DNA from: Lonicera japonica
Lineage: Eukaryota > Streptophyta > Magnoliopsida > Dipsacales > Caprifoliaceae
Assembly: GCA_021464415.1 (NCBI GenBank)
Contig: CM038467.1
Coordinates: 27,955,248 to 28,019,247 of the forward strand
Reading direction: 5' to 3'
DNA length: 64,000 bases
The notes below the pieces were generated by a model. The model did no database searches, had not been told where the DNA came from, and saw nothing but the letters and a program-made list of their open reading frames with translations. Positions 24,601-36,606 of the stretch are shown here, piece after piece (within the stretch, counting starts at the first letter, position 1; each line of letters starts with the position of its first letter). The position numbers and the translations under genes are program-made.

Positions 24601-26086
24601 GGTTGTAACTTCATTCCATCAAATCAAAGGAAACCAAAAGTCGACAAGTCAACATTCTATTTAAAATGTAAAAAAATTCTCAAACCTCCTATAAATGTCA
24701 TATTTAGTAACATCTTTTGTCTATATATATATACATAAATTTTCAAATGCGGGTCGATCTGTACGAGTTGATTTTTTTTACAACATTTTTTCGTTGTAAA
24801 CACATCCCCAATATATCTACGACGAAAAAACGTCGTAAAAAGTCACAATCCGTATCAGAAATAGACTTTATATATATATATATATATATTTCGTCCATGT
24901 CATGAAATATTATAGTACTGACCAAGAGAGGTTTTTATAGTTACTGAAATTCAACATAAGAAATTCTAAGTTGAACCTAAAATTAATTTTAGTATCGTGA
25001 CCACTAAGCCATTCTTGATGCTATGATAAACTTAGAAGTGTTGGAGTATTAAAACTGGGTGCAACTTCAACCTCATAAAAAAAAAAAATTAGAAGTGGAT
25101 TTGCAATTGTCATATTAAAGTAGAACCATATGTAGGGAAAACAGAAACAAATGACCCTTTTTTTTTTATTATTATTTCAAAAAAGGGAAAAGAAACAAAT
25201 GACAATAGGCCTCATTCGAAAGTCAGCCTCACCTACTACTTTTGTACATTTTTATATCTTTCATGAATAAAATTTATCTGCATGAATTATGATTTGTTCT
25301 TTCAGCTATATTAATAAGCTTCGAATTCATGTATGACTCCTCCCCGCCTATTTCAAATCCTCTTTATTTTAGGATTAATACGATTTTAGTACTTTTTTTT
25401 TTAGTACTCGATTGACTTAGACATTAGAGAATAACGTAATTCTACAGAAGTACTGAATTTTTCTGCATTTGAAATTTATCTTAAATGAATAAAATAATCA
25501 CAAAAAATAGATAGTGTAAGAATCACACCATAGGCTTAATGATTTAAGGGTGTAGTTATGGACTACACTCAAAATCTGTTTCTTAGTGGAAACCATAGGC
25601 CTAATAATTTATGGTACTAAAATACTCATTTTGAGTGTTAATAACGGTATCCTTTTTTAATAATAACATACACGTAAAATTCGATACACCTATTAGGCCT
25701 GGCATTCCAAAAATGTCTTTTAACACTCAAAAGTCTATGACAAATGTAGTACATAATAATAATAATAAAAGTATCACTCTAAATATTAAATTACAATGTT
25801 ACTAATAAAAGACAATCATTTTCAAAAATAAAATAAATTAATTTTACGAGTGTACGTAGTTATTATTATTTTATAAAAATACTCTAGTTATCTAAAATAA
25901 TGTTTAGGATATTTTTTTATGAGATCTTTCTTAATGCTTTAGTTAGTGTTACTCAATTTTTATGGAGCGTTTATATCACTGATATTTTTGTGTCAACACT
26001 TTTATTATATAAAAGACCGGGAACTCTGTAACTAAATCTCTCTCTCTCCCATTGTGTGTTTGGGAATCAAAGCAAAGGCGATAACA
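24601..26086. other. Intergenic DNA, no gene recognised
   Basis: AT-rich non-coding sequence with TA runs at 24722-24735 and 24867-24890. A CT-rich stretch before 26050 probably belonged to the leader of the decayed methyltransferase that follows. Confidence 0.5.
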
Positions 26087-26337
26087 ATGGCGGTGAAGGG
26101 GTTGTTTGGTTCACTAGATGAGTTCTTGGAGATTTGCGAGAAATCCGGTGACTGTGCAGCTTACACTGCGTTAAGATCACTGCTCGAAAGGCTTGAAGAT
26201 GAATCCACTCGAACTGATCAAAGCTCGGATCTTCTTTTCTCACCTTCAGAAACGCTTTGATTCAGAGCAATCTCTAGATCAATGTCTTGATGCTTACCAT
26301 TTCAGAATCGATGACATTTATCTCGAGCAACACAAAG
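26087..26337 (+). pseudogene. Methionine S-methyltransferase fragment (first exon, frameshifted)
   Basis: Resembles the N-terminus of plant methionine S-methyltransferase (MMT), the cytosolic enzyme that makes S-methylmethionine from methionine and S-adenosylmethionine. From ATG 26087 the frame reads SLDEFLEICEKSGDCAAYTA and LRSLLERLEDESTRT; near 26216 the match shifts by a base and continues in another frame as IKARIFFSHLQKRF and YHFRIDDIYLEQHK, ending at a donor-like AAAG|GTATCA at 26337. Spacing and order match the family, which has roughly 1000 or more residues; apart from one short piece at 28905, the rest is not found. The frameshift and missing downstream exons make it a pseudogene. 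Family identification is from memory of its conserved N-terminal pattern. Confidence 0.75.
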
Positions 26338-26397
26338 GTATCACTTATCATTTCAGTTTAGAACTTTTAATTAGTGTATATAATCATTTTCCCGTCA

Positions 26398-27200
26398 ATT
26401 ATCAGAGTCGATGACATTTACCTCAAGCAATTTGAAGGTCTTTAATGTTGAGAATGGTTGGCTAGTGTCACCACATAGTTTAGTAAACCTCCATACCTGT
26501 GGCCTAATTGGGACAATATCGTTATGTGCCACCGGCACGGGTGAATCCACGCACTTGTGCAAGCAGTACCAGTATGTACGTCTGATTTCCATGCATTTAC
26601 ATTGATTTAGGTTAGAATGAAAAAAAAATTAAAAATAAAAATCATTTTTATTAATCAAGAAGCTAGTTGTAGGTTCAAACCTTGGCTCATAACCGAATTG
26701 AATGACCCCCAATTATCATTTTACTGTCCATGCTTATGAACTACCAGCTGCTGCGCATTTAGAAATGATTGTACGAGATGTAAAATTGGACAATGAGCTT
26801 GCTCAGATAACTTGGAAGGTGAAGCAGGTATTCTCTGTCACTTTGAATTTCATATTAGAACTTTTAATTAGTGCGTATTTGGAATTTAGTATTTTACTAT
26901 GTATGATTATGAAACACAAGCTGCTTTGTACTTAGATTAGGTAGAATGGGACTTTTTGGAGAATTTTGATACAAAATGTAGTCTGAATTTTGAAATTGGA
27001 AATTGAGCTTGCTCAGATGATAATTGGGAAGCTAAAGCTGGTATTATATATTAGGATCTATTTCTGATTGCCTTGAAACCTACCATTTCAGAATCGATGA
27101 CATATATCTCGAGCAACATGAATGTCTACCTTCTATATCACTTTGAATCTCAATTTAGAACTTTAAATTAGCGTATATTATCATTCGTTTAACATGTATT
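26398..27200 (+). repeat. Diverged duplicates of the MMT-like exon end and its intron
   Basis: The segment around CAGAATCGATGACAT...CTCGAGCAACA with its following intron (TTTAGAACTTTTAATTAG, TATATAATCATT) occurs at about 26302-26396, again near 26402-26440, and again near 27087-27190, with an intron-only copy near 26846-26900. A second pair, GACAATGAGCTTGCTCAGAT near 26788 and GGAAATTGAGCTTGCTCAGA near 26998, is also repeated. This looks like repeated local duplication within a dead gene. Confidence 0.55.
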
Positions 27201-28904
27201 ATTATTATTATCAACATAGGCTACTCTGCAAAATAATAGAGTGGGGCTTTTACCGAAAATATTGATGCAAAACGTAGTATGAATTTTGAAATTAAAAATA
27301 GAGCTCATTCAGATGATAATTGTTCGTATTTCTGATTTTATTTCTGGATATGTTTATAGATGCTCTTTTTCTTCAGGAATGCAAAAATATCCATTCATTT
27401 TTAGTGTTTCTTATACCTTAAACAGTGTCATCAGTAAATGCCAATATAATCCCCTTCTTAGAGGAAGAAGAAGAAGAAAAGGCCACAATTCATGCAGTCC
27501 CACCACTATACATTGCACAAAAGATTATTGATCAACTGCATCGTCGTCCTACTGGCAGATGCATGCACTGGGCAGCCTGATTCAGTTCCACCACCGTACC
27601 CAAAGCAACACAGTAAATGCCAAAGATACATTTTCAATTGCTGTCCAAAAAATACCCCTTAAAAGATCATCTTATGGCACTGCAGCTTAAATGTCTCAAT
27701 TCCAATCCATCCATTATAGAGAGTCTCACCTAGATTTCAATTTGAGTGTCAAAATTGTCAATCCCGAAGGATAATGCGGATAAGTTGCTGTAAGAAAGTC
27801 TATTTTCCAACTGAGGTGACTCGTTGAGATGCACATCGGAACAAATGCATCTTCTTATGACTGTAACACTTATCCCAAATAGACCCAAGGATGTAGGTTT
27901 GATGGAGTAGGAGAGCTAGGCGAGGATTGAACAGCCACCATAATGGGGAAGGCGATGCACGCGTATAAGGGGTTGTAGAGCTTTCACTCACGAAAAAAGG
28001 CTTCTTACATGAATTAACTTTGATGCAAACAATGGACTCCATATATATTTATAGGCAATGAGTACACTAGAAATTCTAATTATCATGGTCATAATCCCTG
28101 TTAATTAGTATCTAGTGCTACTAGACTAATCGCGTAATTGTGCTTGACTACTTGTGTAATTTCTAGATGCCTCTTATTTATTTTTGAGGAATGATGCAAT
28201 AAAATAAATATTTAAACTCATAGCGTATCCTTTATTTCGAGTAAAAGCGTAACATGTTCGGTTGATTGTGCTTCCCATCTTGATTTATTTTGATCTTTGT
28301 GTTCATTAATTTATCTCAAATTTAGAGTCACCTTACTCTAATTTTAATTCCTTTTGCTCTTTATGCTAGTGGACTGGTCCTCTACTTTTTACCACGGACT
28401 AAGAACATCTCAAATGTAAAAATGGATTAGATACATCTTAACCATAGATATGAAAGTATGTCTTTCTTATGTGGCATAAAAAAGTCTCTTGATGGGCAAG
28501 TCTTACAAAAGCTATCCTCAATGGGATTGCTCAAGAGATTGTCTATTAATAAATTCATACAAAATAAATTAATAATTTTCTATATAAAATGCTTCTTGTT
28601 TGATCGGTCAAAATTCATAATTTTTCAATGTGTAATTTTTATTAATAAATAAATTATAAATTTACAATAAAAATATTTGAATGTTTAAAAAACAAAAGTA
28701 TGTAAACAAAAATGATGATGTGACATTAAGACATTGTCTAAGAGACCCTCTAGAAGTAGAGGGTCATCCTCACAATGTCTGTTTTCATTTTTGCTACATC
28801 ATCTTCATGGTCATTATGGATGATTGCATTGGAGAGCATTTTATTAGCTCCTTGCCCATCAATTATATGTGACATCTCATTTTCACCCATTCATGGTTGC
28901 ATTG
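27201..28904. other. Non-coding DNA between methyltransferase fragments
   Basis: No family-like coding sequence. Short open frames are not supported by motifs, and several rely on non-ATG starts. A GAAGAAGAAG stretch lies near 27463. This interval may once have held introns of the methyltransferase gene. Confidence 0.45.
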
Positions 28905-28963
28905 GAAATGCTCTAAATAGGCACCCTCACTCAATCTTCGAGCTTGGATGTGGAAATGGATGA
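28905..28963 (+). pseudogene. Methionine S-methyltransferase fragment (SAM-binding motif I)
   Basis: The frame reads ALNRHPHSIF directly followed by ELGCGNG and a TGA where the family has Trp. LNRHP-SIF and ELGCGNGW are adjacent landmarks in plant MMT, the latter being the S-adenosylmethionine-binding motif I; about six residues normally between them are missing here. With the N-terminal piece at 26087 on the same strand it fits one decayed gene of about 2.9 kb. The stop is a TGG to TGA change. Confidence 0.65.
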
Positions 28964-28966
28964 ATT

Positions 28967-31900
28967 TTCAATGGGCAGAGCTAATTACATACACCAAAAC
29001 ACACTCTAACACTCCAACATTGCCTCGGCCTAATTGAACTGAGGTAACGTGCACGTAATCGGTGCTATTAGGCCTGCAAATTTTTTTTGTTCCTAACAAT
29101 AACTATGCCCTATTGCACCGATATAGTGTGTATATACTTGATGGAATAAGTACTACTGAATAAAGTGGTATAATGCACGCCTTTTCAATTGTTATTGTTA
29201 AGAACCTTGCAGTTGCCTTTGAAGGTTTATCGTTATTTTTATCTATTCGTTTAATAATCCTATTTTTTTATCCTCCAAATTTACTGCGTAGATGATGTGA
29301 ATGATCAGCCAAATTTTGTATCCAGGGCACTAAAGATGAATTTTCTGTGTTCGTTTGATTTGAGTTTTGGTTTGTTCTTGGAATGGTTAATAATCCTATT
29401 TTTTTATTCTCCATCTCATACTCATTTTTATGAGTATCGTTCTCTATCTTTAATTATTTTTAATGAAAAAAATTTCTTCCTCAACTATAAAAAAAAAATA
29501 TTTCTATAAAAAAAGTTACAAAGTAAGAAGACATGTAGATGCGTCCCAAGAGTATTTGGGGTCATAAGCGAAATATATTTATAGTAGATTCTTTTTTATT
29601 GAATAAATTATTTTTATAATAATATTTGTATATTATTATGTTTTAAAACATATTTGCCAGATTATAGAGTAGAAAAATAATAGTTTTAAAAAGGGATATT
29701 TGGACTTTGCACCCCACATTTTGACCCCTAATTTGAATTTGCACCCTATGTTTTTAATCCTTTGAGATTGCAACAGTTAACTATTTCCATAAAGTTTCGT
29801 TAATAATAACGAAAATGCCCTTTTTTTCTTCTTCTTCAATCTTTCTTCATCATCATCATCTTCTTCTTTTCTTCTTCCTCTTCAATCATCATCATCATCA
29901 TCATCTTCTTCTTCTTCTTCATCTAAAAGATCTCCCAGTATTCGCTACCACCACTTAAATTCATCATCATAAATCATAATCAATTCATTGGCTAGTGAAA
30001 TTTCATCCGAAGAAGACGAATTCGACCTACATAGTGAATATTGTGGAAGTTATAGCCTAAGTGATGATGTGAGTGAGTTTGAGAGTTATAATAGATTTTC
30101 TTATTACCGGTTCGATGTCGATAATGCTTCCTATTCTATGCCCTCATCTCTCTTGCTCCCCATCCATCATCGGAACTCCTGGTTTTTCGGCAGAGCTGCC
30201 TCCTCCGGTGATTGAAGGGAAGATGGAAGAAGATTGGTGACGAAGAAGATTGAAGAAGAAGAAAAATATTGAAGAAGATTGATGACGAAGAAGAAGGAAA
30301 AAAAATTAATTTTTTAAAAAATATTTGAATGTTTTTAAAAAATACTATTATAAGTTAATTACCCTCTCGTTATTAAGGGTAATTAGCACTTTTGACCCTT
30401 AAAGTTTGCTCATTTTTTCATGGTCATCTTGAATTTTTTTTTTACCTAGAGGCACACCAAAAGTTTGGAAGGCGTCTCACGCTCATCCAAAAGTCGACGT
30501 CCATTAAAAATATAGATGAAATAGTCACATGCTGTCCATATGCTTGTATTTTGAGGGGTAATTTTGGTATTATAAATTGAAAACACATATTTACATAATT
30601 ACAAAGGATAATCCCCCTCTCTGAAACTTTAAACCCATCAAATACTAGCAACCATGGATTAAGACTTCGGTGAGCGTCTCTTACAATCGGTCTTTCTCTC
30701 TCTCCATCCCTCTATTCGTTCATTATTTTCTATCAACGAAGCTCAGTAATGTGTTAGTGGCTCTCGCACTCTTTTTGGAGTTTTAGATCGTTCAAGGGCT
30801 TTTTAATTTGGGTTTCTTTGTATGGTTCGAAATTTTCTTCCCTGATTATTCTTGTATTAGTTGTAGTTTATGGTGAGATTAGACGCAATCATCTTAGAGA
30901 AAGAAGAAAGAACATCAACAACAAAGAGCGAGAGTGAGAGAAAGAGAACTAGGATGCTTTCCTTTAGTTTTAAGTGGTGTTTAGATACAAGAATAACTTT
31001 GGTTGAAGTTAAGGTTCTTCCGCTTTTTTCCCTAGTTCGTACGGATTCAATCCGTATAGCAAACTTCCTCCATATATATATATATATATATATATATATC
31101 TAGTCACCATCTCTTACTCCGGCCCACTCCACCATCGGCCACCACCCCCATCTTGCCCATTTCACTCTCTTCATTTAAATAATGCATACGCTTAAACTTA
31201 ACTCTTTATCCCGGGGTGGGGGGTGGTTTGGAATGGCTTCACTATGTGAGCTTTTAACCCGGCCTAAACATGGTGCATTTGGGCCATGTTATCTTTTTAT
31301 TCAAGCCGAGTTTTTAAGTTAAAAACCGTCTCGGTTGGGTTTGAATTTGAATAAAGTAACCTTTTAGCACTAGTAAAATGAAATAGAAGTGGAGAAAGTG
31401 ATTTTAGAGAAATAATGTGTAAGGATTTCATGGGGGTGATTTTATTTTTATCTGGGATTTCTCACAGTCAATCTACGTTATTAAGTTAATCTGTATTGCC
31501 TATTAAATTAATCCGCGAGCGTAGAGAGAGTTACAAAAAATTATTGATTTGATTTTTATAAATATTATTTTAATAATAATTTAATATTAAAATATTCACT
31601 AAATTAATAAGTACATCAACTTTAATTAAGTACATAAAAATATTACATTCTAAAAAGTTAAAGTAAAATTAGGGTTAGTAATAGTGAAAGGCAAAAAGTA
31701 AACAACCTCCTCCATCACTTCATCTACTAGTTCTCCTTTTCCGCCCAACAAATTTCGGTACGAACCTTTTTAGATGGGTCTTCATCTTTTAACTCTGCTA
31801 AAGTTTGTAATGTCGTAACTGGAGTTAACTTTTTCTACCATTCAATTTTCTTATTATACAGATCTTATCAAAACAACATATTAGTTTTGGATATGACATT

Positions 31901-32847
31901 ATATATTACGTTAGGTTCTACTGGGGTTGATAATGTTGTAACTAAAATTAAGTTTTTCTACAAAGCAATTTTTGTATTATATAGATTTAACAAAGACAAC
32001 ATATTAGTTTTGGATCCAACATTGGATATTAAGTGAAGTTCTGCTGAAGCTTTAATGTTGTATCTGAAATTAAGTTTTTTACCGGACCTCAAATAAGAAT
32101 ATGATTTTAATTATAAATTCATAAAAAAAACAAAATTACATTGAACACACCATTTAACGTCCAATCTTCGCTCTATTAGAGGATTGCGATTGAAATTAAC
32201 CATGATTAACACTAATTCATATTTTTTTCTCAACTTCCAATGCCTAATCCATTATATTGTGAAATTTTCTTCGTGTTACAAAATACTATTCAATTCTCTT
32301 GTTGGCAAAAAATCTTTCAATATTGTACGCTTAAACTAATATGATATATTTTTATGTTTATATTTTCATCGATCAAACAACTGATAAGTGTTAATCTAGT
32401 GTTTTTAATAAAAGATATAAATAAAACAAAAACTAAAAACTAAAAGGAAAATAGGAAAAAAATTAATATGGAAGTCAAATTTGATTAGGAATCTAAATTA
32501 AAATTAAAAAAATACAATGAAAATTTAATTTTAATTGGTGGATATACTTCTCAATTTTTAAAAGGGTAAAAAATTCCATAAATTAAGGGTGGATAAACTG
32601 CAATAAATCGCTAATAGAAATAAAATCAACTTTTGAATGGTTAAGAATCTACCACCAAACCATCAAGAGATATAGAAAGTTGTATTATTGGACATATATA
32701 CCCCAAATAAATTTTAAAGTAATTCGATTAAATGAAATAACCTACAGTATATGTAAAGTGAACTTAAAAACTAATCAAATAGTATTTGACAATTTATTAT
32801 TTAAAAGAGATTTATCCTTTCAAAATTCATATTTTTCTTCTCTTTGA
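28967..32847. other. Intergenic DNA, simple and diffuse repeats, no gene recognised
   Basis: 29700-30440 is a diffuse repetitive zone with CTT/ATC-rich tracts (29825-29925) and GAA-rich tracts (30200-30300); an open frame at 29988-30215 has an acidic Ser/Glu-rich product but starts at TTG and has no known domain. A TA run lies at 31072-31100. At about 31815-32080 an imperfect tandem repeat of roughly 125 bp is present (CAACATATTAGTTTTGGAT recurs). Confidence 0.5.
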
Positions 32848-32940
<93 letters not shown>

Positions 32941-32946
32941 AAGAAC

Positions 32947-33002
<56 letters not shown>

Positions 33003-33003
33003 C

Positions 33004-33057
<54 letters not shown>

Positions 33058-33143
33058 TAATAGCAGTAATAATAGTAGTAGTAGTAGTAATAGTATAAAA
33101 ATAATAACAGTAATAAGAGTAATAATAGTAGTAGTAGTAGTAT

Positions 33144-33192
<49 letters not shown>

Positions 33193-33206
33193 GAAACTAT
33201 TATTAT
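32848..33206. repeat. Compound triplet microsatellite, copy 1
   Basis: Successive blocks of AAT, AAG, TAG and AAT repeats, then an interrupted section (AATAGCAGTAATAATAGTAG, AATAGTATAAAAATAATAAC, AATAAGAGTAATAATAGTAG) and a final AAT block. The apparent open frame across it is only triplet periodicity. Confidence 0.95.
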
Positions 33207-33366
33207 AAATGAAAAGTATTATATAAAATCACACTAAAATTATAGATTAGAAAGCGATAAAACTAATGGTACATTGAAGTATATAAAATTCCAAGATTAA
33301 ATACTAATAAAATAAATAACTAGTACAAATCATTATAATAGCATTAATATATTTAAGACAATGAAC

Positions 33367-33573
33367 CTAAACAAATAAATTAATTTCCTTAATACGAGGT
33401 TTAGTAATAAATTTAAATAAAATTTCTCTATTATCAAATTGTGTAACAAGTCCTCTTTCATCTTTAGTAAAAGGTTCTATAAGATTTAGAAAAGGAGTAC
33501 CTAATATAATACGTTGGGATAAATTTTTAATTAAAATAAAAGTACTCTTTATGCACATACCATCACATATATA
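33367..33573 (-). pseudogene. Endogenous pararetrovirus (Caulimoviridae-like) protease remnant
   Basis: On the minus strand a short frame contains IILGTPFLNLIEPF and, further on, ILFKFITKPRIKEIN. This resembles the end of the aspartic protease and the linker before reverse transcriptase in plant pararetrovirus polyproteins. Only about 60 residues are recognisable; the frame ends in stops at 33367 and no RT follows. It is an old, non-functional viral trace flanked on both sides by the two compound microsatellites. Confidence 0.55.
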
Positions 33574-33832
33574 TATATATATATATATTATGATTTCAAA
33601 AGAGTTATATGTACAATCATAAAATTGAAAATAAAAGTAAAAACGTAAACACACACACATATATGTATATTAGTGATTTTAATAAATTTATATTTATAAT
33701 TATAAAACTGAAAATAGGAACAAAAATATAAAACATATATATATTTAGAAAATTTTAAAATAGTTATATACTCGAAAACTTTAAAAAATAAAAACATAAA
33801 ACAAATATCTATTAATGATTTTAATACAAGAG

Positions 33833-33896
<64 letters not shown>

Positions 33897-33961
33897 TAAT
33901 AGCAGTAATAATAGTAGTAGTAGTAATAGTATAAAAATAATAACAATAATAAGAGTAATAA

Positions 33962-34011
<50 letters not shown>

Positions 34012-34012
34012 T

Positions 34013-34091
<79 letters not shown>
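33833..34091. repeat. Compound triplet microsatellite, copy 2
   Basis: Repeats the same interrupted pattern as 33001-33206 (AATAGCAGTAATAATAGTAG, AATAGTATAAAAATAATAAC, AATAAGAGTAATAATAGTAG) with longer TAG and AAT runs. Sharing the irregular interruptions shows the two arrays are copies of one another rather than independent expansions. Confidence 0.9.
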
Positions 34092-34093
<2 letters not shown>

Positions 34094-34205
34094 GTCGTGT
34101 AAAGGCTTTTTGAATTGTTTTTTTAGAGAATTCATAATCTTATTTGGTGAAATAAAGGCTTTTTGAATTGTTTTTCAGAGAATTCACAATCTTATTTGGT
34201 GCTAA

Positions 34206-35833
34206 AAAGAAGGTCCACCTTGTCAATTAGGATACGGTTTGTAAGCCTAAAATGCACGGGGGCCTTGGCATAAGGAAATGTTGTGATAACAACATTGCCA
34301 TAAATGCTAAACTCGGGTAGGAAATTATGAATGGTTCTAGAAGGCTGTGGGCCAAATTGTTACGTGACAAGTATGGATATGGATCTAACCCAAGAGATTG
34401 GGCTAGGAAACCCGCATCCTCTCACATTTGGAAATCCATTTACCACACTAAAGATGTTCTTGCTCTGGGTACGAAATGGATCGTGGGGAATGGAAATGGC
34501 ATTTATATTCTAAACGATTGGTGGTGTGGGCAGGAGCCTATACGAAATCTTGGTTCTGGAAACTTTGATGTGGCAAATGTGAATGTGGCTACTTTATTAG
34601 ATAATAATGGGCCTTGGAATAATGTTTTGATTGATAACACTTTCCCTACCCAAATAACTGATGCTATTTATAGTGTCCCTATGCCTCTAGTTTCAAATTT
34701 GCAGGACTCACCTTCATGGAGCGGCACAGGTTCAGGGAAGTTTTCTATCTCTAATTTCTATGAGAATAGTCTTATTGAAAATGGTACCGTTTCTACGGGT
34801 GGTGAAAATTGGAAATGGCTTTGGAAATTGAAGGCTCCTCAAAGCATTATAAGTTTTTTGTGGTGACTTAAACATGGGAAAATACTCATAAATGAAGCTT
34901 GCGTGATCAGAAATATTTCTCATAATGCTTTTTGTGGGTTTTGCGGTGAAATTGAATTTATCGAGCACATTTTTAAGAATTGTTCTATTGCTGTCAATAC
35001 GTGAGATAAGCTAACAAATGATATTAGTTGGATTCCCACAGTTGGTGGCTTTAATAACTGGCTTGAAAGTTATATCAAAGATAAGAATGTGAAATTTAAT
35101 TTAGGAATCCCGTGGACTACGGTGTTCACTTCCACTATTTGGACGCTTTGGAAATGTAGAAATGATAGAGTTTTCAATAATATTACTATACAAAACTGAA
35201 AACATGCTTTAAGGAGCCCCACGCTTGCACTCGAAACGTTCCATGCTTTTAATTTTAATAGTAATCAAAGAACAAATCAAAATTGCAAATTTATCAAGTG
35301 GTGTTTCCCTCCAGCGGGTACCATAAAGATTAATTCAGACGAAAGCACTTTTGGTGAGTACGGATGGGCAGCATATGGCGGTCTTGCTCATGACAGCTAT
35401 GGTAGATGGATTGAGGGATTCTGTGGACGTATTGGATATGCAACACCCCTTCAGGCAGAGTTATGGGGAATATGGCGGGCTATGAAATTGGCGAATGAAA
35501 GAGATTGACTGGAAGTTATCGTGGAGACGGACTCGATTAATGCAGTGAACCTGATAAACAAAGATGATATTGAAAATCATCCAGACAAGAGAGACTGCAG
35601 GACTTTGAAGGAAGCTATGCTCTTGGAACTTACGCACGTGCTGAGGGAAGGGAATAAGTGTGCGGACTACATGTCTAAACTCAGGAGAATTCAAGGAGAG
35701 CAAGCCATGAAGGTGATGGTGCCAACCACTGAATTAGGAATGTTGCTCAAAACGGATATGCAAGGAATTGCATACCGTCGTGGAGAGTAGTTGTTTTGTT
35801 TGTTTTCTTTCTTCCCTTTCTAACCAAAAAAAA
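34206..35833 (+). mobile_element. Dead LINE (non-LTR retrotransposon) 3' end: zf-RVT and RNase H
   Basis: A 5'-truncated non-LTR retrotransposon. The open part at 34327-34863 (WAKLLRDKYG, WKSIYHTKDV, GNGIYILNDWW, WKWLWKLKAPQSIISFLW) is the region after RT in plant LINEs. It continues after a TGA at 34864 with the zinc-finger part (CGFCGEIEFIEHIFKNC), further stops near 35002 and 35198, then an RNase H domain with KINSDES, LQAELWGIW and VETDS as the expected acidic residues, broken by a TGA at 35505. It ends in an A-rich tail (AACCAAAAAAAAAG, about 35823-35836). The RT and endonuclease domains are absent. A 50-bp tandem duplication (34099-34200) precedes it. Confidence 0.85.
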
Positions 35834-35883
35834 AGAAATAAATGTACTTACCGTGAAGGTACCGAAACCATTGTACCTATCAA

Positions 35884-36000
35884 ATTATTGAATTATTATT
35901 GTCCACTCAATGCCCTTCCTTCCTTGATATTTTGGAAAGACATCATTAACTCCAAATATTGCCTTTATATTTTAGGAAGACTTTATTCACTCCAAATCAA
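35884..36000 (+). promoter_or_regulatory. Second relic of a TNL 5' flanking region
   Basis: GAATTATTATTGTC, TGCCCTTCCTTCCTT, GATATTTTGG and AAGACATCATTAACTC match the same order in the relic at 3768-4055, and more distantly the promoter of the intact TNL at 12070-12120. It lies just after the LINE tail, and no TIR exon follows. Confidence 0.6.
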
Positions 36001-36606
36001 TCACCTTTTATTTTCTTTCTTTCCTTTTTTTTTTAAATAATTTTTTTTTAAAACTTTGTACGGGGGTAATTATGTTATTTTGAGAGTAAAGTGAGAATGG
36101 ATAATAGGTTAGGGGGTTTAATGTTAACTTTATAAATAAGGGAGTAAAGTAAAAAAGTACAATAGTTAAAGGGCTTTAATGTATTTTACACAAAACATAA
36201 AAACAAAAAAACAAAAAAAAAGCATGTTTACAAGAAAACCCCAAAATCGCAAATTCCCTATGGTGCGCTCTCTCTTGTTCTTTGACCTAAGATTGGACCA
36301 GTTATCATACACTTTGACTAATTCCTACTCGCGAATTTGAGCGTGCCACTGACTTTTACCCAGGGCCGGCCTTGGGGTAGGATAGGCAGCACGACTGACC
36401 AAGGCTCAAAAGTGAGACAGGGCACCAATTTTATATATATATGTATATATATGTGTTAAAAAAATATTAAATAAATAAAATATCTTTCCAAAAATATTTG
36501 TTTAATAAAGTAACTTTCCAATAAAATGACGCAAATTTTCAAAGTCGGTCTCACCTCTTTTTCATTGACCAAAATTAAGAAAAACAGAGCTACGCCTATT
36601 CTTTTA
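36001..36606. other. Intergenic DNA, no gene recognised
   Basis: AT-rich. A segment at 36364-36430 (GGCCGGCCTTGGGGTAGG and following) resembles ends of dispersed plant repeats; a loosely similar segment lies near 59570. No coding sequence. Confidence 0.45.

Noticed and set aside
27800..28042. 80-residue frame on the minus strand
   Set aside because: No recognisable domain; composition and context do not differ from surrounding non-coding DNA.
29988..30215. Acidic Ser/Glu-rich 75-residue frame
   Set aside because: Starts at TTG, has no known domain, and lies in a repetitive zone of GAA and CTT tracts.
32786..33208. Long open frame of Ile, Arg, Ser and Asn runs
   Set aside because: Triplet microsatellites stay open in all frames; there is no coding signal outside the repeats.
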